Positions 35,891 to 44,504 of a stretch of DNA of 64,000 nt are shown here, in pieces; the stretch's first letter is position 1, and each line of letters opens with the position of its first letter. The position numbers and the translations under genes were made by a program. A model generated the notes under the pieces. The model saw only the letters and a list, made by a program, of their open reading frames with translations, was not told where the DNA came from and did not search any database. Source of the stretch: Sulfidibacterium sp964549335 (GTDB lineage: Bacteria > Bacteroidota > Bacteroidia > Bacteroidales > F082); the NCBI GenBank assembly GCA_964549335.1, contig CAZJUQ010000036.1, positions 1-64,000 on the forward strand, written 5' to 3'.

Positions 35891-37078
35891 TTAACGGAAA
35901 ATCCTCGGACTGTTACGTTTCAACAACTGCGAAAGCACCATTGCGGGATTTTCAAATTTGTTGGCAAACATCATGGCCGCAATAACATAAGGTTTATAAC
36001 CCGCTTCGGAATATGTAGGTATTCTGAACTTTTCGAAAACATCTTTGCTAACTTCACCCTCTTTGCACGACACTCCCGTAATATCGGCGGGCAGGCAATG
36101 CATATAAAGCGCATTACCCTTTTTGGTAATTTTCATTTTTTCCTCATTGTATTCCCAGTTTTTGAATTTGGCATTGTTGGCAAGTGCAACTTTTTCAAGT
36201 TCGTCCAGGCCCTTAGTATCACCGTTTTTCAGCAGTTTTGTACGTTGTTGCATAATAGAGAATGGCGCCCAGCTTTTGGGATAAACGATGTCTGCGTCCT
36301 TAAGAGCATCCTCCATAGAGTTGGAAATATGGAAACCTCCTCCCGAGCGTTCGGCATTGGCACGTGCAATGTCAACTATTTCGGGAATAAGCTCGTAACC
36401 CTCGGGGTAAGCCAAATGCACATTCATACCGAAACGGGTCATCAGAGCGATAATCCCTTGCGGCACCGACATGGGTTTTCCGTACGACGGCGAATATGCC
36501 CAACTCATCACAATTTTTTTCCCTTTCAGAGCTTCCAACGAGCCGAAATATTCTTTCAGATGAAGCAAATCCGCCATTGATTGCGTAGGGTGGTCTTGGT
36601 CGCACTGTAAGTTGATAATTCCAGGACGTTGGGGCAAAACACCGTTTTGGTAGCCGTCGTCAAGGGCTTTGCCCACCTCAAGCATATATTTATGTCCTTC
36701 GCCGAGGAACATATCATCGCGTATGCCTATAAAATCAGACAAAAAGGATATCATATTTGCCGTTTCGCGGACCGTTTCGCCATGTGCTATTTGCGATTTC
36801 TTTTCATCCAGATCCTGAACGGCAAGGCCGAGCAAATTTGCCGCCGACGCAAACGAAAAGCGTGTACGCGTGGAATTATCCCTGAATACCGATATGGCAA
36901 GTCCCGAATCGAACACCCTTGGGGATATGTTGTTATCGCGCATCTTTTTAAGTGCCAACGCTATATTCATAACGGATTTTAATTCCGCCATTGTTTTTTC
37001 CCAGGTCAACAAAAAGTCTTTGCCTTTCAAAGCGGTATCAAGATTTTCTGTCTCTCTTAAAATCTCTTCAATTTTCAT
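35891..37078 (-). CDS. ygeW: YgeW-family knotted transcarbamylase
   Basis: Starting at the ATG at 37078 (MKIEEILRETENL) the product has 395 aa, essentially the length of Escherichia coli YgeW. The carbamoyl-phosphate site STRTRFSF lies near residue 68, HPTQSMADLLHL near 168, and HCLPAD near 315. The YgeW group differs from ornithine and aspartate transcarbamylases in length and in the second-substrate loop; its acceptor is not firmly known. It is linked genetically to YgeX/YgeY and to anaerobic purine (urate/xanthine) breakdown. It starts 5 bases after the ygeY stop, so the two are co-translated. Confidence 0.9.
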   Translation of the reverse strand: MKIEEILRETENLDTALKGKDFLLTWEKTMAELKSVMNIALALKKMRDNNISPRVFDSGLAISVFRDNSTRTRFSFASAANLLGLAVQDLDEKKSQIAHGETVRETANMISFLSDFIGIRDDMFLGEGHKYMLEVGKALDDGYQNGVLPQRPGIINLQCDQDHPTQSMADLLHLKEYFGSLEALKGKKIVMSWAYSPSYGKPMSVPQGIIALMTRFGMNVHLAYPEGYELIPEIVDIARANAERSGGGFHISNSMEDALKDADIVYPKSWAPFSIMQQRTKLLKNGDTKGLDELEKVALANNAKFKNWEYNEEKMKITKKGNALYMHCLPADITGVSCKEGEVSKDVFEKFRIPTYSEAGYKPYVIAAMMFANKFENPAMVLSQLLKRNSPRIFR

Positions 37079-37083
37079 AAATG

Positions 37084-38292
37084 TCACTTTTTAAAATTCA
37101 ACTTGGAGAACTCGTACACAAATCCTGCATAAAATGCCGAAGCCTTAACAAGATGGTCAACTGGCACTTTTTCGTTGGGAGCATGAGCCATCACTTCGTT
37201 TCCAGGACCGAAACCTATTGTGGGTATGCCGTAAACGCCGTTAATTACCACTCCGTTTGTCGAGAATGTCCATTTGTCCACAAGCGGTTTTTTGTCAAAA
37301 AGTTTTTCAAAGGTATTTACTCCCGTAACAACAACGGGATGATTTTCGTCCATTTTCCAGGTAGGGTAATACTTTTCCATACCGTATTCAAGACCCGTAT
37401 ATGCTTTTTCTTTATACTGCAAAACCTTAACTTCCGCGTTCATTCCCTTTACAATTTCTTCTATCTCTCTCACCGCCGACTCTTTGGTTTCGCCCCAGGT
37501 AAGGCGTCTGTCGAGGTGAATTTCGGCAAAATCGGCAACAGCGCATAACGAGGGCGCACCCGTAACCATTTGCGATATTGTAATACTGCCCTTACCCAAA
37601 AATTCGTCGTAAGCCAGCCGTTCGTTAAGTTTTTCAACCTCAAGTGCAGCACGCGAAGCCATATATATGGCATTTTTGCCGCGTTCGGGTGCCGAGCCGT
37701 GTGCCGACAATCCGTAAAAACTTACCCTTATTTCCATACGCCCGCGGTGCCCCCTGTAAATATTCAAATTGGTAGGTTCGGTACTTATGGCAAAATCGGG
37801 ACGTATTCCGTCCTCCTCCACAATGTATTTCCAAGGCAATCCGTCGCAATCCTCTTCCATGACACTACCCACAAAATAAACGGTAACATCATCGGGCACA
37901 CCTGTCTCTTTCAGTATTCTCCCCGAAGTAACAAACGATGCAGGTCCGCCTTCCTGGTCGACCGAACCCCTGCCGTGTACATACCCCTCTTTTATTTCAC
38001 CGCTCAAAGGGTCAAATTCCCAATCTTGCAAGTTCCCGAAATCAACGGTATCCATATGCCCGTCTATGGCGAGAATATTCCGCCCTTTTCCGATACGCCC
38101 TATTACGTTTCCCAATCCGTCGATGAAAACTTCGTCGAATCCCGCCTCTTCCATTTGACGTTTTAATTCCAACTGCACATCCTTTTCCTCTCTGCTCAAT
38201 GATTTTATCTTTACCAATTCGGACAAATTGCGGGCAGTGTAATCCCTGTATTTTTCCGATAATGCTCTAATCTTTCCGAATACATCTTCCAT
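37084..38292 (-). CDS. ygeY: YgeY-family M20 hydrolase (purine/selenium-linked)
   Basis: A 402-aa zinc hydrolase of the M20 family. Metal ligands and base appear as AIDGHMDTVDFG (His, Asp), GRGSVDQEGG, EEDCDGLPW and, near the end, FGPGNEVMAHAPNEKVP (His). Length matches Escherichia coli YgeY (about 403). The family label 'selenium metabolism-linked hydrolase' reflects genomic association; this protein itself has no in-frame TGA. In purine-degrading gut bacteria ygeY acts with ygeX and ygeW downstream of ring opening. It is first in the ygeY-ygeW unit and has a good promoter. Confidence 0.9.
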   Translation of the reverse strand: MEDVFGKIRALSEKYRDYTARNLSELVKIKSLSREEKDVQLELKRQMEEAGFDEVFIDGLGNVIGRIGKGRNILAIDGHMDTVDFGNLQDWEFDPLSGEIKEGYVHGRGSVDQEGGPASFVTSGRILKETGVPDDVTVYFVGSVMEEDCDGLPWKYIVEEDGIRPDFAISTEPTNLNIYRGHRGRMEIRVSFYGLSAHGSAPERGKNAIYMASRAALEVEKLNERLAYDEFLGKGSITISQMVTGAPSLCAVADFAEIHLDRRLTWGETKESAVREIEEIVKGMNAEVKVLQYKEKAYTGLEYGMEKYYPTWKMDENHPVVVTGVNTFEKLFDKKPLVDKWTFSTNGVVINGVYGIPTIGFGPGNEVMAHAPNEKVPVDHLVKASAFYAGFVYEFSKLNFKK

Positions 38293-38312
38293 ATCTTCTC
38301 GTTTTTAAACGG

Positions 38313-38342
38313 CAAAGGTAATAATAGATAGAGTATCTCAAA
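38313..38342 (-). promoter_or_regulatory. Promoter of the ygeY-ygeW operon
   Basis: On the minus strand, TTTG (38339-38342), an 18-base spacer and TACCTTTG (38313-38320) match the -33/-7 consensus fully, with the -7 box 20 bases from the start codon. Confidence 0.65.
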
Positions 38343-38405
38343 ATATGTTGTTCCCATTATTATGATTTATTTACATATTAAGCCGGTATTTCACACAAAA
38401 AAGAA

Positions 38406-38413
38406 TATATTTG
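38406..38413 (+). promoter_or_regulatory. -7 element upstream of the secreted esterase
   Basis: TATATTTG matches TAnnTTTG 21 bases before the ATG at 38435. It diverges from the ygeY promoter within 120 bases. Confidence 0.5.
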
Positions 38414-38434
38414 TTAAAACAAAAACTTAAACAA

Positions 38435-39892
38435 ATGAGACTTTTTACCATTTACATTATTGCTTTACTGTTTGCCGCAACTCAAATATATTCGCAAATC
38501 CCATACAACCAACGTTACAAAAGCGAAGTTTTTTCTACCACATCGGTTATTAGCGATGTTGTTTACGGCAATGCGCCCGCTCTGAACTTTCCGTACATTA
38601 ACGAAGGGGATACATCGCCACAAGATTTGTTAATGGATATATATTTGCCTGACAACGACACGTTACAATACCGCCCGGCGATAGTATGCGCCCATTCGGG
38701 AGCTTTTGTTTCGGGGTCAAAAACAGCCGACGACATGGTTGCGTTTTGCGATTCGTTATCGCACAGGGGATATGTAGCCGTAAGCATCGACTACAGACTG
38801 GGAATGAACGTACTAAGTTCTTCAAGTTCCGTAAGGGCCGTTTACCGCGGCATTCAAGACGGGCGTGCCGCCGTGAGGTTTTTAAAAGAGAACAGGGATA
38901 CTTACGGAATCGATACAAACAACATCTATTTTTTGGGGAGCAGTGCAGGAGCATTCATAGCACTGCACAATATGTTTTTGGACTGCGAAGAGGAGCGTCC
39001 GCCCGAAACTTACTCCTCTCCCGATTTGGGGTGTCTCGACTGTTCGGGAAACAGCTTCAATCACAATGGTAAATCAAACGGGATTGTATCGCTATGGGGA
39101 GCGCTGAACGACACCAACATAATTGTATCGACAGATACCCTTCCGGTGTTTCTTGTTCACGGTACCGCCGATGCCACCGTACCTTTCGACTACGGAAGTC
39201 CTTTCGGCAACAGTTACTTCCCCCCTACTTACGGCAGCAGACTCATCGATTTACAGTTGTCATATTACGGCAACTCCGCCGAAAACTATTTTGTTGCCGG
39301 AGCAGGACACGAATTTTACGGAACTTCAAACGGTAATTGGAACGTTCAACCTAACGCCTACTGGGACACGGTATTCAATAAAACCGTCGATTTTTTTTAC
39401 AATATTCACAAACCGGAAGCGAACTTCTGGCTTACAGGTTTCGAAAATGTTGTCGTTATTTACGATTCGTCGAAAAATGCCACAGCTTGGTATTGGGATT
39501 TTGGCGACGGATATTACAGCACCGAACAAAATCCGGTACACGAATATAACAACAGCGGGACATATCATATAACACAATTTGTAATAAACGGGCTTACAAG
39601 TTGGGACACAACTTCGCAAAGCGTTGACATTTTCGTCGGTATCAACGAGATGAAAAGCAAAGAGTTAAAGGTATTTCCCAATCCTGCCGGAAGTTTTGTA
39701 AATATTGTTTCCAACGGAAAGCTAACATCAATAGAGATTCTAAATATCAGCGGTAAAGTAGTTGCCAATAAAAGATTTAACGGCAATAAAATTACAATTA
39801 ACACTCAAAATATGAGCGGCGGAACATACATCGTCAGAGCAACCGGAGAAAACAAACCGGTGATTACGACGAAATTCTTTTTGAAAAAGTAA
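38435..39892 (+). CDS. Secreted alpha/beta-hydrolase esterase with PKD and type A T9SS tail
   Basis: With the start at 38435 (MRLFTIYIIALLFAATQIYSQ) the product is a 485-aa exported enzyme. The esterase domain (about 40-320) shows an oxyanion motif CAHSGAFVSG, the nucleophile Ser in FLGSSAGAF, the Asp region LVHGTADATVPFDYG and the catalytic His in AGAGHEFYG. It belongs to the carboxylesterase/feruloyl-esterase-like group. A PKD domain follows (WYWDFGDGYYS, about 345-405), then a C-terminal type A sorting domain (FPNPAGSFVNIV to the end) that directs export by the type IX system. It probably removes acyl groups from polysaccharides or lipids outside the cell; substrate unknown. Confidence 0.87.
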   Translation: MRLFTIYIIALLFAATQIYSQIPYNQRYKSEVFSTTSVISDVVYGNAPALNFPYINEGDTSPQDLLMDIYLPDNDTLQYRPAIVCAHSGAFVSGSKTADDMVAFCDSLSHRGYVAVSIDYRLGMNVLSSSSSVRAVYRGIQDGRAAVRFLKENRDTYGIDTNNIYFLGSSAGAFIALHNMFLDCEEERPPETYSSPDLGCLDCSGNSFNHNGKSNGIVSLWGALNDTNIIVSTDTLPVFLVHGTADATVPFDYGSPFGNSYFPPTYGSRLIDLQLSYYGNSAENYFVAGAGHEFYGTSNGNWNVQPNAYWDTVFNKTVDFFYNIHKPEANFWLTGFENVVVIYDSSKNATAWYWDFGDGYYSTEQNPVHEYNNSGTYHITQFVINGLTSWDTTSQSVDIFVGINEMKSKELKVFPNPAGSFVNIVSNGKLTSIEILNISGKVVANKRFNGNKITINTQNMSGGTYIVRATGENKPVITTKFFLKK

Positions 39893-39939
39893 CCGTTCAA
39901 AATGCACTTAACTTCATTCGCCCTTTTTCCGGCAAAGGG

Positions 39940-40839
39940 TCAGTTTAATTTTATAAGAGCAAAAATCATAACTACGGCACTGGCGAGTTGAACGGGGGAC
40001 AGAATATTACCGTTTACAATGTAATCGAAAAAAATCGCAGATACAGGGAATAGCAGTTCGCTTATGGTTGCCACCATTGCCTTAACACGCCTCAAACCGT
40101 AATAGTAGATAAATATTGCCCCCGAGCCGGTTGTAAATCCTATTATAACAAAATAGAGCCAATGTTTTCCGTCGGTTACGGCAAGCTGCGTCAATTTCCC
40201 CGACACAATAACATAAACCAGCATTATTAGCGTGGTAAATCCGTAGCGGAAGAATGTTGCCGTAACAAAATTATGATTTAACAAAACCTGCTTTGAAAAC
40301 ACCGTGGAACTGCCAAACGAGAAAGCCGCCAACAGGGCAAGCAAAGCGGCATATACCGTATTTTTTTCACGCGAAACATCGGGCAAATGAAACCCGAAAG
40401 TAAGAAAATAGCTCGCCACAATGGCCACCGTTGCCCATAAAACAAAATTTTTACCCGGTTTTTCCTTTAACAATACCGCCGCCAACAATATTGCAAATAT
40501 GGGCTGTAATTTTTGCAATAAAACCACAACCGAAAGGTTCTGAAAATTGACCAAAAACAGCGCTTTTACAATTGCTATGGTACCGACGGCACCTCCGAAC
40601 AACGAAACAAGAAAAACGGAAATGTAATCTTGCCTCACAAAATTTTTCAATTGGCGGTATTGCCTGAAAAGGAATATATTCATTAAGACAAAAGGGATAA
40701 AGTGAAGCATAAATACCACATACCCCACATCCAGACCCCACAAACGCGGGGTTAGTACAACACCGTCGAACCCCCACAATATAGCGGCAAACCCTATTGC
40801 CGCCGAACCTTTTGCAGCTTCTCCCCTATTGTTTGTCAT
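39940..40839 (-). CDS. EamA/DMT-family transporter
   Basis: A 299-aa inner-membrane protein with ten hydrophobic helices in two EamA repeats (about 10-145 and 160-297), the standard layout of the drug/metabolite transporter superfamily. Repeat one contains AAILWGFDG and LLQKLQPIFAILLAAVLLKE, the second LFPVSAIFFDYIVNG near the C-terminus, where the last helix follows. Substrates of this family range from amino acids to purines and cannot be read from sequence. It diverges from the DppC-like permease and has its own -7 element. Confidence 0.88.
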   Translation of the reverse strand: MTNNRGEAAKGSAAIGFAAILWGFDGVVLTPRLWGLDVGYVVFMLHFIPFVLMNIFLFRQYRQLKNFVRQDYISVFLVSLFGGAVGTIAIVKALFLVNFQNLSVVVLLQKLQPIFAILLAAVLLKEKPGKNFVLWATVAIVASYFLTFGFHLPDVSREKNTVYAALLALLAAFSFGSSTVFSKQVLLNHNFVTATFFRYGFTTLIMLVYVIVSGKLTQLAVTDGKHWLYFVIIGFTTGSGAIFIYYYGLRRVKAMVATISELLFPVSAIFFDYIVNGNILSPVQLASAVVMIFALIKLN

Positions 40840-40856
40840 CTAAATATTTTAATGCG

Positions 40857-40864
40857 CAAAAATA
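40857..40864 (-). promoter_or_regulatory. -7 element upstream of the EamA transporter
   Basis: On the minus strand this reads TATTTTTG, 17 bases before the start codon. A matching -33 box is not seen. Confidence 0.45.
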
Positions 40865-40951
40865 GGAATAATGTAAACGCTATTACCCGTTTGTCTATTA
40901 ATCCGGATGCACACAAAACGAAACGGAAGAAATAATGGATTTATCGAGCCG

Positions 40952-40977
40952 TTTGGAATAATCTTTTAGTACTTTTG
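40952..40977 (+). promoter_or_regulatory. Promoter of the DppC-like permease gene, nearly leaderless
   Basis: TTTG at 40952-40955 and TACTTTTG at 40970-40977 fit -33/-7 with a 14-base spacer. The ATG follows 5 bases after the -7 box, so the transcript would begin at or next to the start codon. Confidence 0.5.
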
Positions 40978-40982
40978 GTTCC

Positions 40983-42182
40983 ATGTTTTTCAAAAGAAAA
41001 AATAGGGAAATTTTATCGCCGGGGACACTTTCGTGGCAACGTTTCAAAAAACATACCGAAGGAATGATATCGTTATACGTGATACTCTTTTCGGTAATTA
41101 TCGCTGTGGCGGGATATCTCGTTACTCCCGACAAAACACCATTTGCCAACCGGCAGATATTGGAAATCGGAATGCAAAAACCCGGATTTTCGGTAAATAT
41201 GTTAAAAGTAAGGAAAAACGCCGCAAAGCAAAAATCAACCCTGTTAAAAAAAATGTTGTACGGCGCCAAAGACGACTACCGTTACGTTCCTTACGACTCT
41301 CTTTGGTTTGACGGTTATAACGTTAAAGTTAAACTCTTCGATGCAGACAATAAGGGATTGATTAAAAAATTCGGTTTGGCAGACGTACTCTATCCTCTAA
41401 AAGGAAAAGAAAACGGCAACAACGGAAAAGTAAAATTTACATTGATAAACGGGAGAAGACCGGAAAAAGATACCGCTCAAATGATTAAGCAAATAAAAAA
41501 AGAATCGTTAACGCATAAAAAATACCTGCTCGGCACCGACCAATTCGGACGCGATATGTTGAGCAGGCTGTTAATAGGTACCAGAATAAGCCTTGCGGTG
41601 GGTTTTATTGCCGTTGCCATTTCGTTACTGGTGGGTATATCCCTCGGTTCGGCAGCAGGATTTTTCAGAGGACGTACCGACGATATTATCATGTGGTTTA
41701 TAAATGTCGTTTGGTCAATTCCCACGCTGCTTCTTGTCATTGCAATAACTTTTGCGCTCGGAAAAGGTTTTTGGCAAATTTTCGTTGCCGTGGGACTAAC
41801 CATGTGGGTGGAAGTAGCACGAGTGGTGCGCGGACAAATGATGAGTATCCGCGAAAAAGAGTTTGTAGAAGCAGGATTTGCTTTGGGTTATTCCAAATTG
41901 AGAATTATCGTAAAACACATTTTGCCAAACATCATTAGCCCCGTAATAGTAATATCGGCGGCAAATTTTGCCGCGGCAATATTAATAGAGGCAGGATTGA
42001 GTTTTCTCGGTATAGGAGTACAACCTCCGGTACCTTCGTGGGGAAACATGATTAAAGAGTATTACAGTTATATTGTTTTGGATTCGGGATACCTTGCACT
42101 ACCCGGTGTTGCAATAGTTATAATGGTACTCGCTTTTATGACTCTCGGAAATTCGCTTCGCGACGCACTTGATGTCGGTTAA
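40983..42182 (+). CDS. DppC/OppC-like ABC transporter permease with long periplasmic loop
   Basis: A 399-aa permease. An N-terminal cytoplasmic segment and membrane helix one (about 28-47) are followed by an unusually long extracytoplasmic stretch (about 50-180) before the family motif LLGTDQFGRDMLSRLLIG; typical DppC proteins have about 40 residues there. The core has five further helices, and the coupling loop is seen as RVVRGQMMSIREKEFVEAGFALG, ending in SFLGIGVQPPVPSWGNMI. It would pair with a DppB-type permease and ATPases for peptide import, but none is adjacent. It may be co-transcribed with the deacetylase-like gene behind it. Confidence 0.85.
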   Translation: MFFKRKNREILSPGTLSWQRFKKHTEGMISLYVILFSVIIAVAGYLVTPDKTPFANRQILEIGMQKPGFSVNMLKVRKNAAKQKSTLLKKMLYGAKDDYRYVPYDSLWFDGYNVKVKLFDADNKGLIKKFGLADVLYPLKGKENGNNGKVKFTLINGRRPEKDTAQMIKQIKKESLTHKKYLLGTDQFGRDMLSRLLIGTRISLAVGFIAVAISLLVGISLGSAAGFFRGRTDDIIMWFINVVWSIPTLLLVIAITFALGKGFWQIFVAVGLTMWVEVARVVRGQMMSIREKEFVEAGFALGYSKLRIIVKHILPNIISPVIVISAANFAAAILIEAGLSFLGIGVQPPVPSWGNMIKEYYSYIVLDSGYLALPGVAIVIMVLAFMTLGNSLRDALDVG

Positions 42183-42196
42183 TTTGATTTTTTGTC

Positions 42197-42204
42197 TATT
42201 TTTG
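42197..42204 (+). promoter_or_regulatory. -7 element directly upstream of the deacetylase-like gene
   Basis: TATTTTTG matches TAnnTTTG and lies 7 bases before the ATG at 42211, suggesting a separate, nearly leaderless transcript. Confidence 0.4.
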
Positions 42205-42210
42205 AAATCC

Positions 42211-43524
42211 ATGGACAGCTTTTTAATATACACACCAAAAATCACCGGCAGAGTACGTTACGTTTTCCGCCTGGTATTTAATGAACTTTTACGGGTGAAC
42301 TTTTCGCTTACCCAAAATCTCGACGAATTTCAGTCGGCCGACAACCCCAAATTCATTTACAGCGACAAACAATATACCGACGATATATTTTTCCGCTCAA
42401 CCGGACTGCTGTTCGAGAGAGGTATTCGCAGCCAAGAGATGGGTTTTTTTGAACATAACGGCGAAAAACTCTTTTTTCAGGTGCACGACAAGAATTCGGC
42501 AATGCCCTTTGATGTCTTCTCTGCCATATTTTTCCTTATTACACGTTACGAAGAGTATCTACCCTTTGTAAAAGACAAACACGGCAGGTTCACCGCCCGC
42601 CTCAGCATAAGCCACCAATTGGGAATACTCGAAAAACCGGTGGTTAACATATGGGCTCTGCAAATAAAGGAGATTTTATTAAAAAAATATCCGGACTTTA
42701 AATTTCCTGTAAAAAACTTCAGATTTATACCGACATACGATATCGATTCGGCATATGCATATCTGCAAAAAGGTCTTGTACGCACTTTAGGAGGTTATTA
42801 TTTATCGCTTAAAAAACTTGACTTCAAAGAGGTAGCACTCAGAACACGGGTATTGCTCGGATTGAGAAAAGACCCATTCGACACTTTCGACCTTCAAATT
42901 TCTTATCAAAAGAAATATAACCTTAAACCAATATATTTTATACTTTTTGCACGTTACGGCACTTACGATAAAAACATTAACATCAGAAACCGTAAATTTA
43001 AATTTTTGATAAAATGGATAGCCGATTATGGAAAAATGGGAATTCACCCCTCATATTACACCGTTGAAAATCCCGATTTGTTAAAAACGGAAATAGAAAA
43101 TCTGGAAAAGGTGCTGAATGTTGACATCCACCGCAGCCGGCAACACTTCTTAAGGCTGGTATTACCCGACACTTACCAAAATTTAATAGAAAACGACATA
43201 GAAGATGATTTTACAATGGGTTATGCGGCTTTACCAGGTTTCAGAGCCGGAATTTGCGATACTTACAACTTTTACAACCTCGATTTGGAAACCGAGACCA
43301 AACTTCGTATTCACCCCTTTGCGGTGATGGACGGAACATTGAACGACTATCTGAAACTCTCGCCGGACGGCGCTATAAAAAAGATAGAACAACTTATGAA
43401 TGAAGTGAAAAAGGTTAACGGCACTTTTATTTCGCTGTGGCACAACGAAGCTTTAAGCGACGAAAAACGTTGGAAAGGATGGCGCAAAGTTTACGAATCC
43501 ATGCTCGAATCGGCTCAAAAATAA
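42211..43524 (+). CDS. NodB-like polysaccharide deacetylase family protein
   Basis: From the ATG at 42211 (MDSFLIYTPKITGRV) the product is 437 aa, without signal peptide. The N-terminal third (about 1-165) is a helical domain found in front of divergent deacetylases of Bacteroidota. The catalytic part shows FIPTYDIDSAYAY (NodB motif 1, the Asp pair), GIHPSYYTVEN (motif 2 region), RQHFLRL (motif 3 region) and SLWHNEAL (C-terminal His). The motifs are weaker than in peptidoglycan deacetylases, so the substrate is uncertain; a cytoplasmic glycan precursor is likely given the lack of a signal. The FemAB-like gene follows after 12 bases, suggesting a joint role in cell-envelope glycan making. Confidence 0.75.
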   Translation: MDSFLIYTPKITGRVRYVFRLVFNELLRVNFSLTQNLDEFQSADNPKFIYSDKQYTDDIFFRSTGLLFERGIRSQEMGFFEHNGEKLFFQVHDKNSAMPFDVFSAIFFLITRYEEYLPFVKDKHGRFTARLSISHQLGILEKPVVNIWALQIKEILLKKYPDFKFPVKNFRFIPTYDIDSAYAYLQKGLVRTLGGYYLSLKKLDFKEVALRTRVLLGLRKDPFDTFDLQISYQKKYNLKPIYFILFARYGTYDKNINIRNRKFKFLIKWIADYGKMGIHPSYYTVENPDLLKTEIENLEKVLNVDIHRSRQHFLRLVLPDTYQNLIENDIEDDFTMGYAALPGFRAGICDTYNFYNLDLETETKLRIHPFAVMDGTLNDYLKLSPDGAIKKIEQLMNEVKKVNGTFISLWHNEALSDEKRWKGWRKVYESMLESAQK

Positions 43525-43536
43525 CCTCCCGGCAAA

Positions 43537-44448
43537 ATGATACTCAAACTAAGCCATACCCAAATAGACAAAAAAAAATGGGACGAATGTATCGCTTCGG
43601 CCTTTAACGGCAATGCCTATGCTTGCAGTTGGTATCTCGACATCGTACATCCCGGTTGGGAAGCTTTGATAGAGAACGATTACGAACGTGTGATGCCTCT
43701 TACCGGGAAAAAAAAGTGGGGCATAAACTATCTTTTCACCCCTTTTTTCGTTCAGCAGTTGGGAGTCTTCTCCAAGTCGGTATTAACACCGGATATTATT
43801 GCCGATTTTTTAAATGTTATTCCACGGTATTACAAATTTGCCGAATACAATCTCAACCTGTACAACCAACCCGATAAAAAGAGGTTTAACCTTGTTCCCA
43901 ACAGAAATTATCTTTTGGATTTGATAAATCAATACCCTAAAATATCGCGAAAATACAATAGCAATACCAAACGTAACTTAAAAAGGGCATTAAAAAACAA
44001 TCTCTTTATCAGCAAAAGCGTTAAACCCGAAAATCTGGTGGAGCTATTCAGAAACAACAAAGGTAAGACCGTAACACACTGGAAAAACTTCCACTATTTG
44101 CGCTTACAACATTTGATGTACATGGCAATACATAAGGGAAAAGGTGTTATTTACGGTGTTTACACACCCGATAACGAACTTTGTGCTAGCGCATTCTTTC
44201 TCAAAGGGAACAACCGTTTAATATTTCTCTTTTCGGGTACCAGCAATAGGGGGCGCCAAAGCCGGGCCATGACTTTTTTAATTGACAATGTAATAAAACA
44301 ATTTTCCGAATCGCAATATATTCTTGATTTTGAAGGATCTAATAACGACAACCTGGCAAGATTTTATCACGGTTTCGGTGCTCACGAAGTAACATACTAC
44401 CGCTTTTACCTGAACAACTTACCTTTTCCACTGAAAATGTTCAAATAA
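43537..44448 (+). CDS. FemAB/GNAT-like acyltransferase
   Basis: A 303-aa cytoplasmic protein with a two-lobed acyltransferase look: an N-terminal lobe with NAYACSWYLDIVHPGWEALI (about 25-45) and a C-terminal lobe with IYGVYTPDNELCASAFFLKGNNRLIFLFSGT (about 205-235), which is the GNAT/FemAB core, then DFEGSNNDNLARFYHGFGA (about 270). FemAB proteins add amino acids from aminoacyl-tRNA to peptidoglycan; others acylate sugars of surface glycans. Which applies here cannot be told. It is closely coupled to the deacetylase-like gene upstream. Confidence 0.75.
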   Translation: MILKLSHTQIDKKKWDECIASAFNGNAYACSWYLDIVHPGWEALIENDYERVMPLTGKKKWGINYLFTPFFVQQLGVFSKSVLTPDIIADFLNVIPRYYKFAEYNLNLYNQPDKKRFNLVPNRNYLLDLINQYPKISRKYNSNTKRNLKRALKNNLFISKSVKPENLVELFRNNKGKTVTHWKNFHYLRLQHLMYMAIHKGKGVIYGVYTPDNELCASAFFLKGNNRLIFLFSGTSNRGRQSRAMTFLIDNVIKQFSESQYILDFEGSNNDNLARFYHGFGAHEVTYYRFYLNNLPFPLKMFK

Positions 44449-44476
44449 TGAAGGCATGGAAATTGCAGATATTTAC

Positions 44477-44484
44477 TACTTTTG
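44477..44484 (+). promoter_or_regulatory. -7 element upstream of the second type B surface protein
   Basis: TACTTTTG matches TAnnTTTG 20 bases before the ATG at 44505. Confidence 0.45.
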
Positions 44485-44504
44485 AAACCCGTTGACAGAA
44501 ATTA

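Noticed and set aside
37084..38292. Selenocysteine in YgeY because of its family name
   Set aside because: No in-frame TGA interrupts the gene, and the label comes from gene association only.
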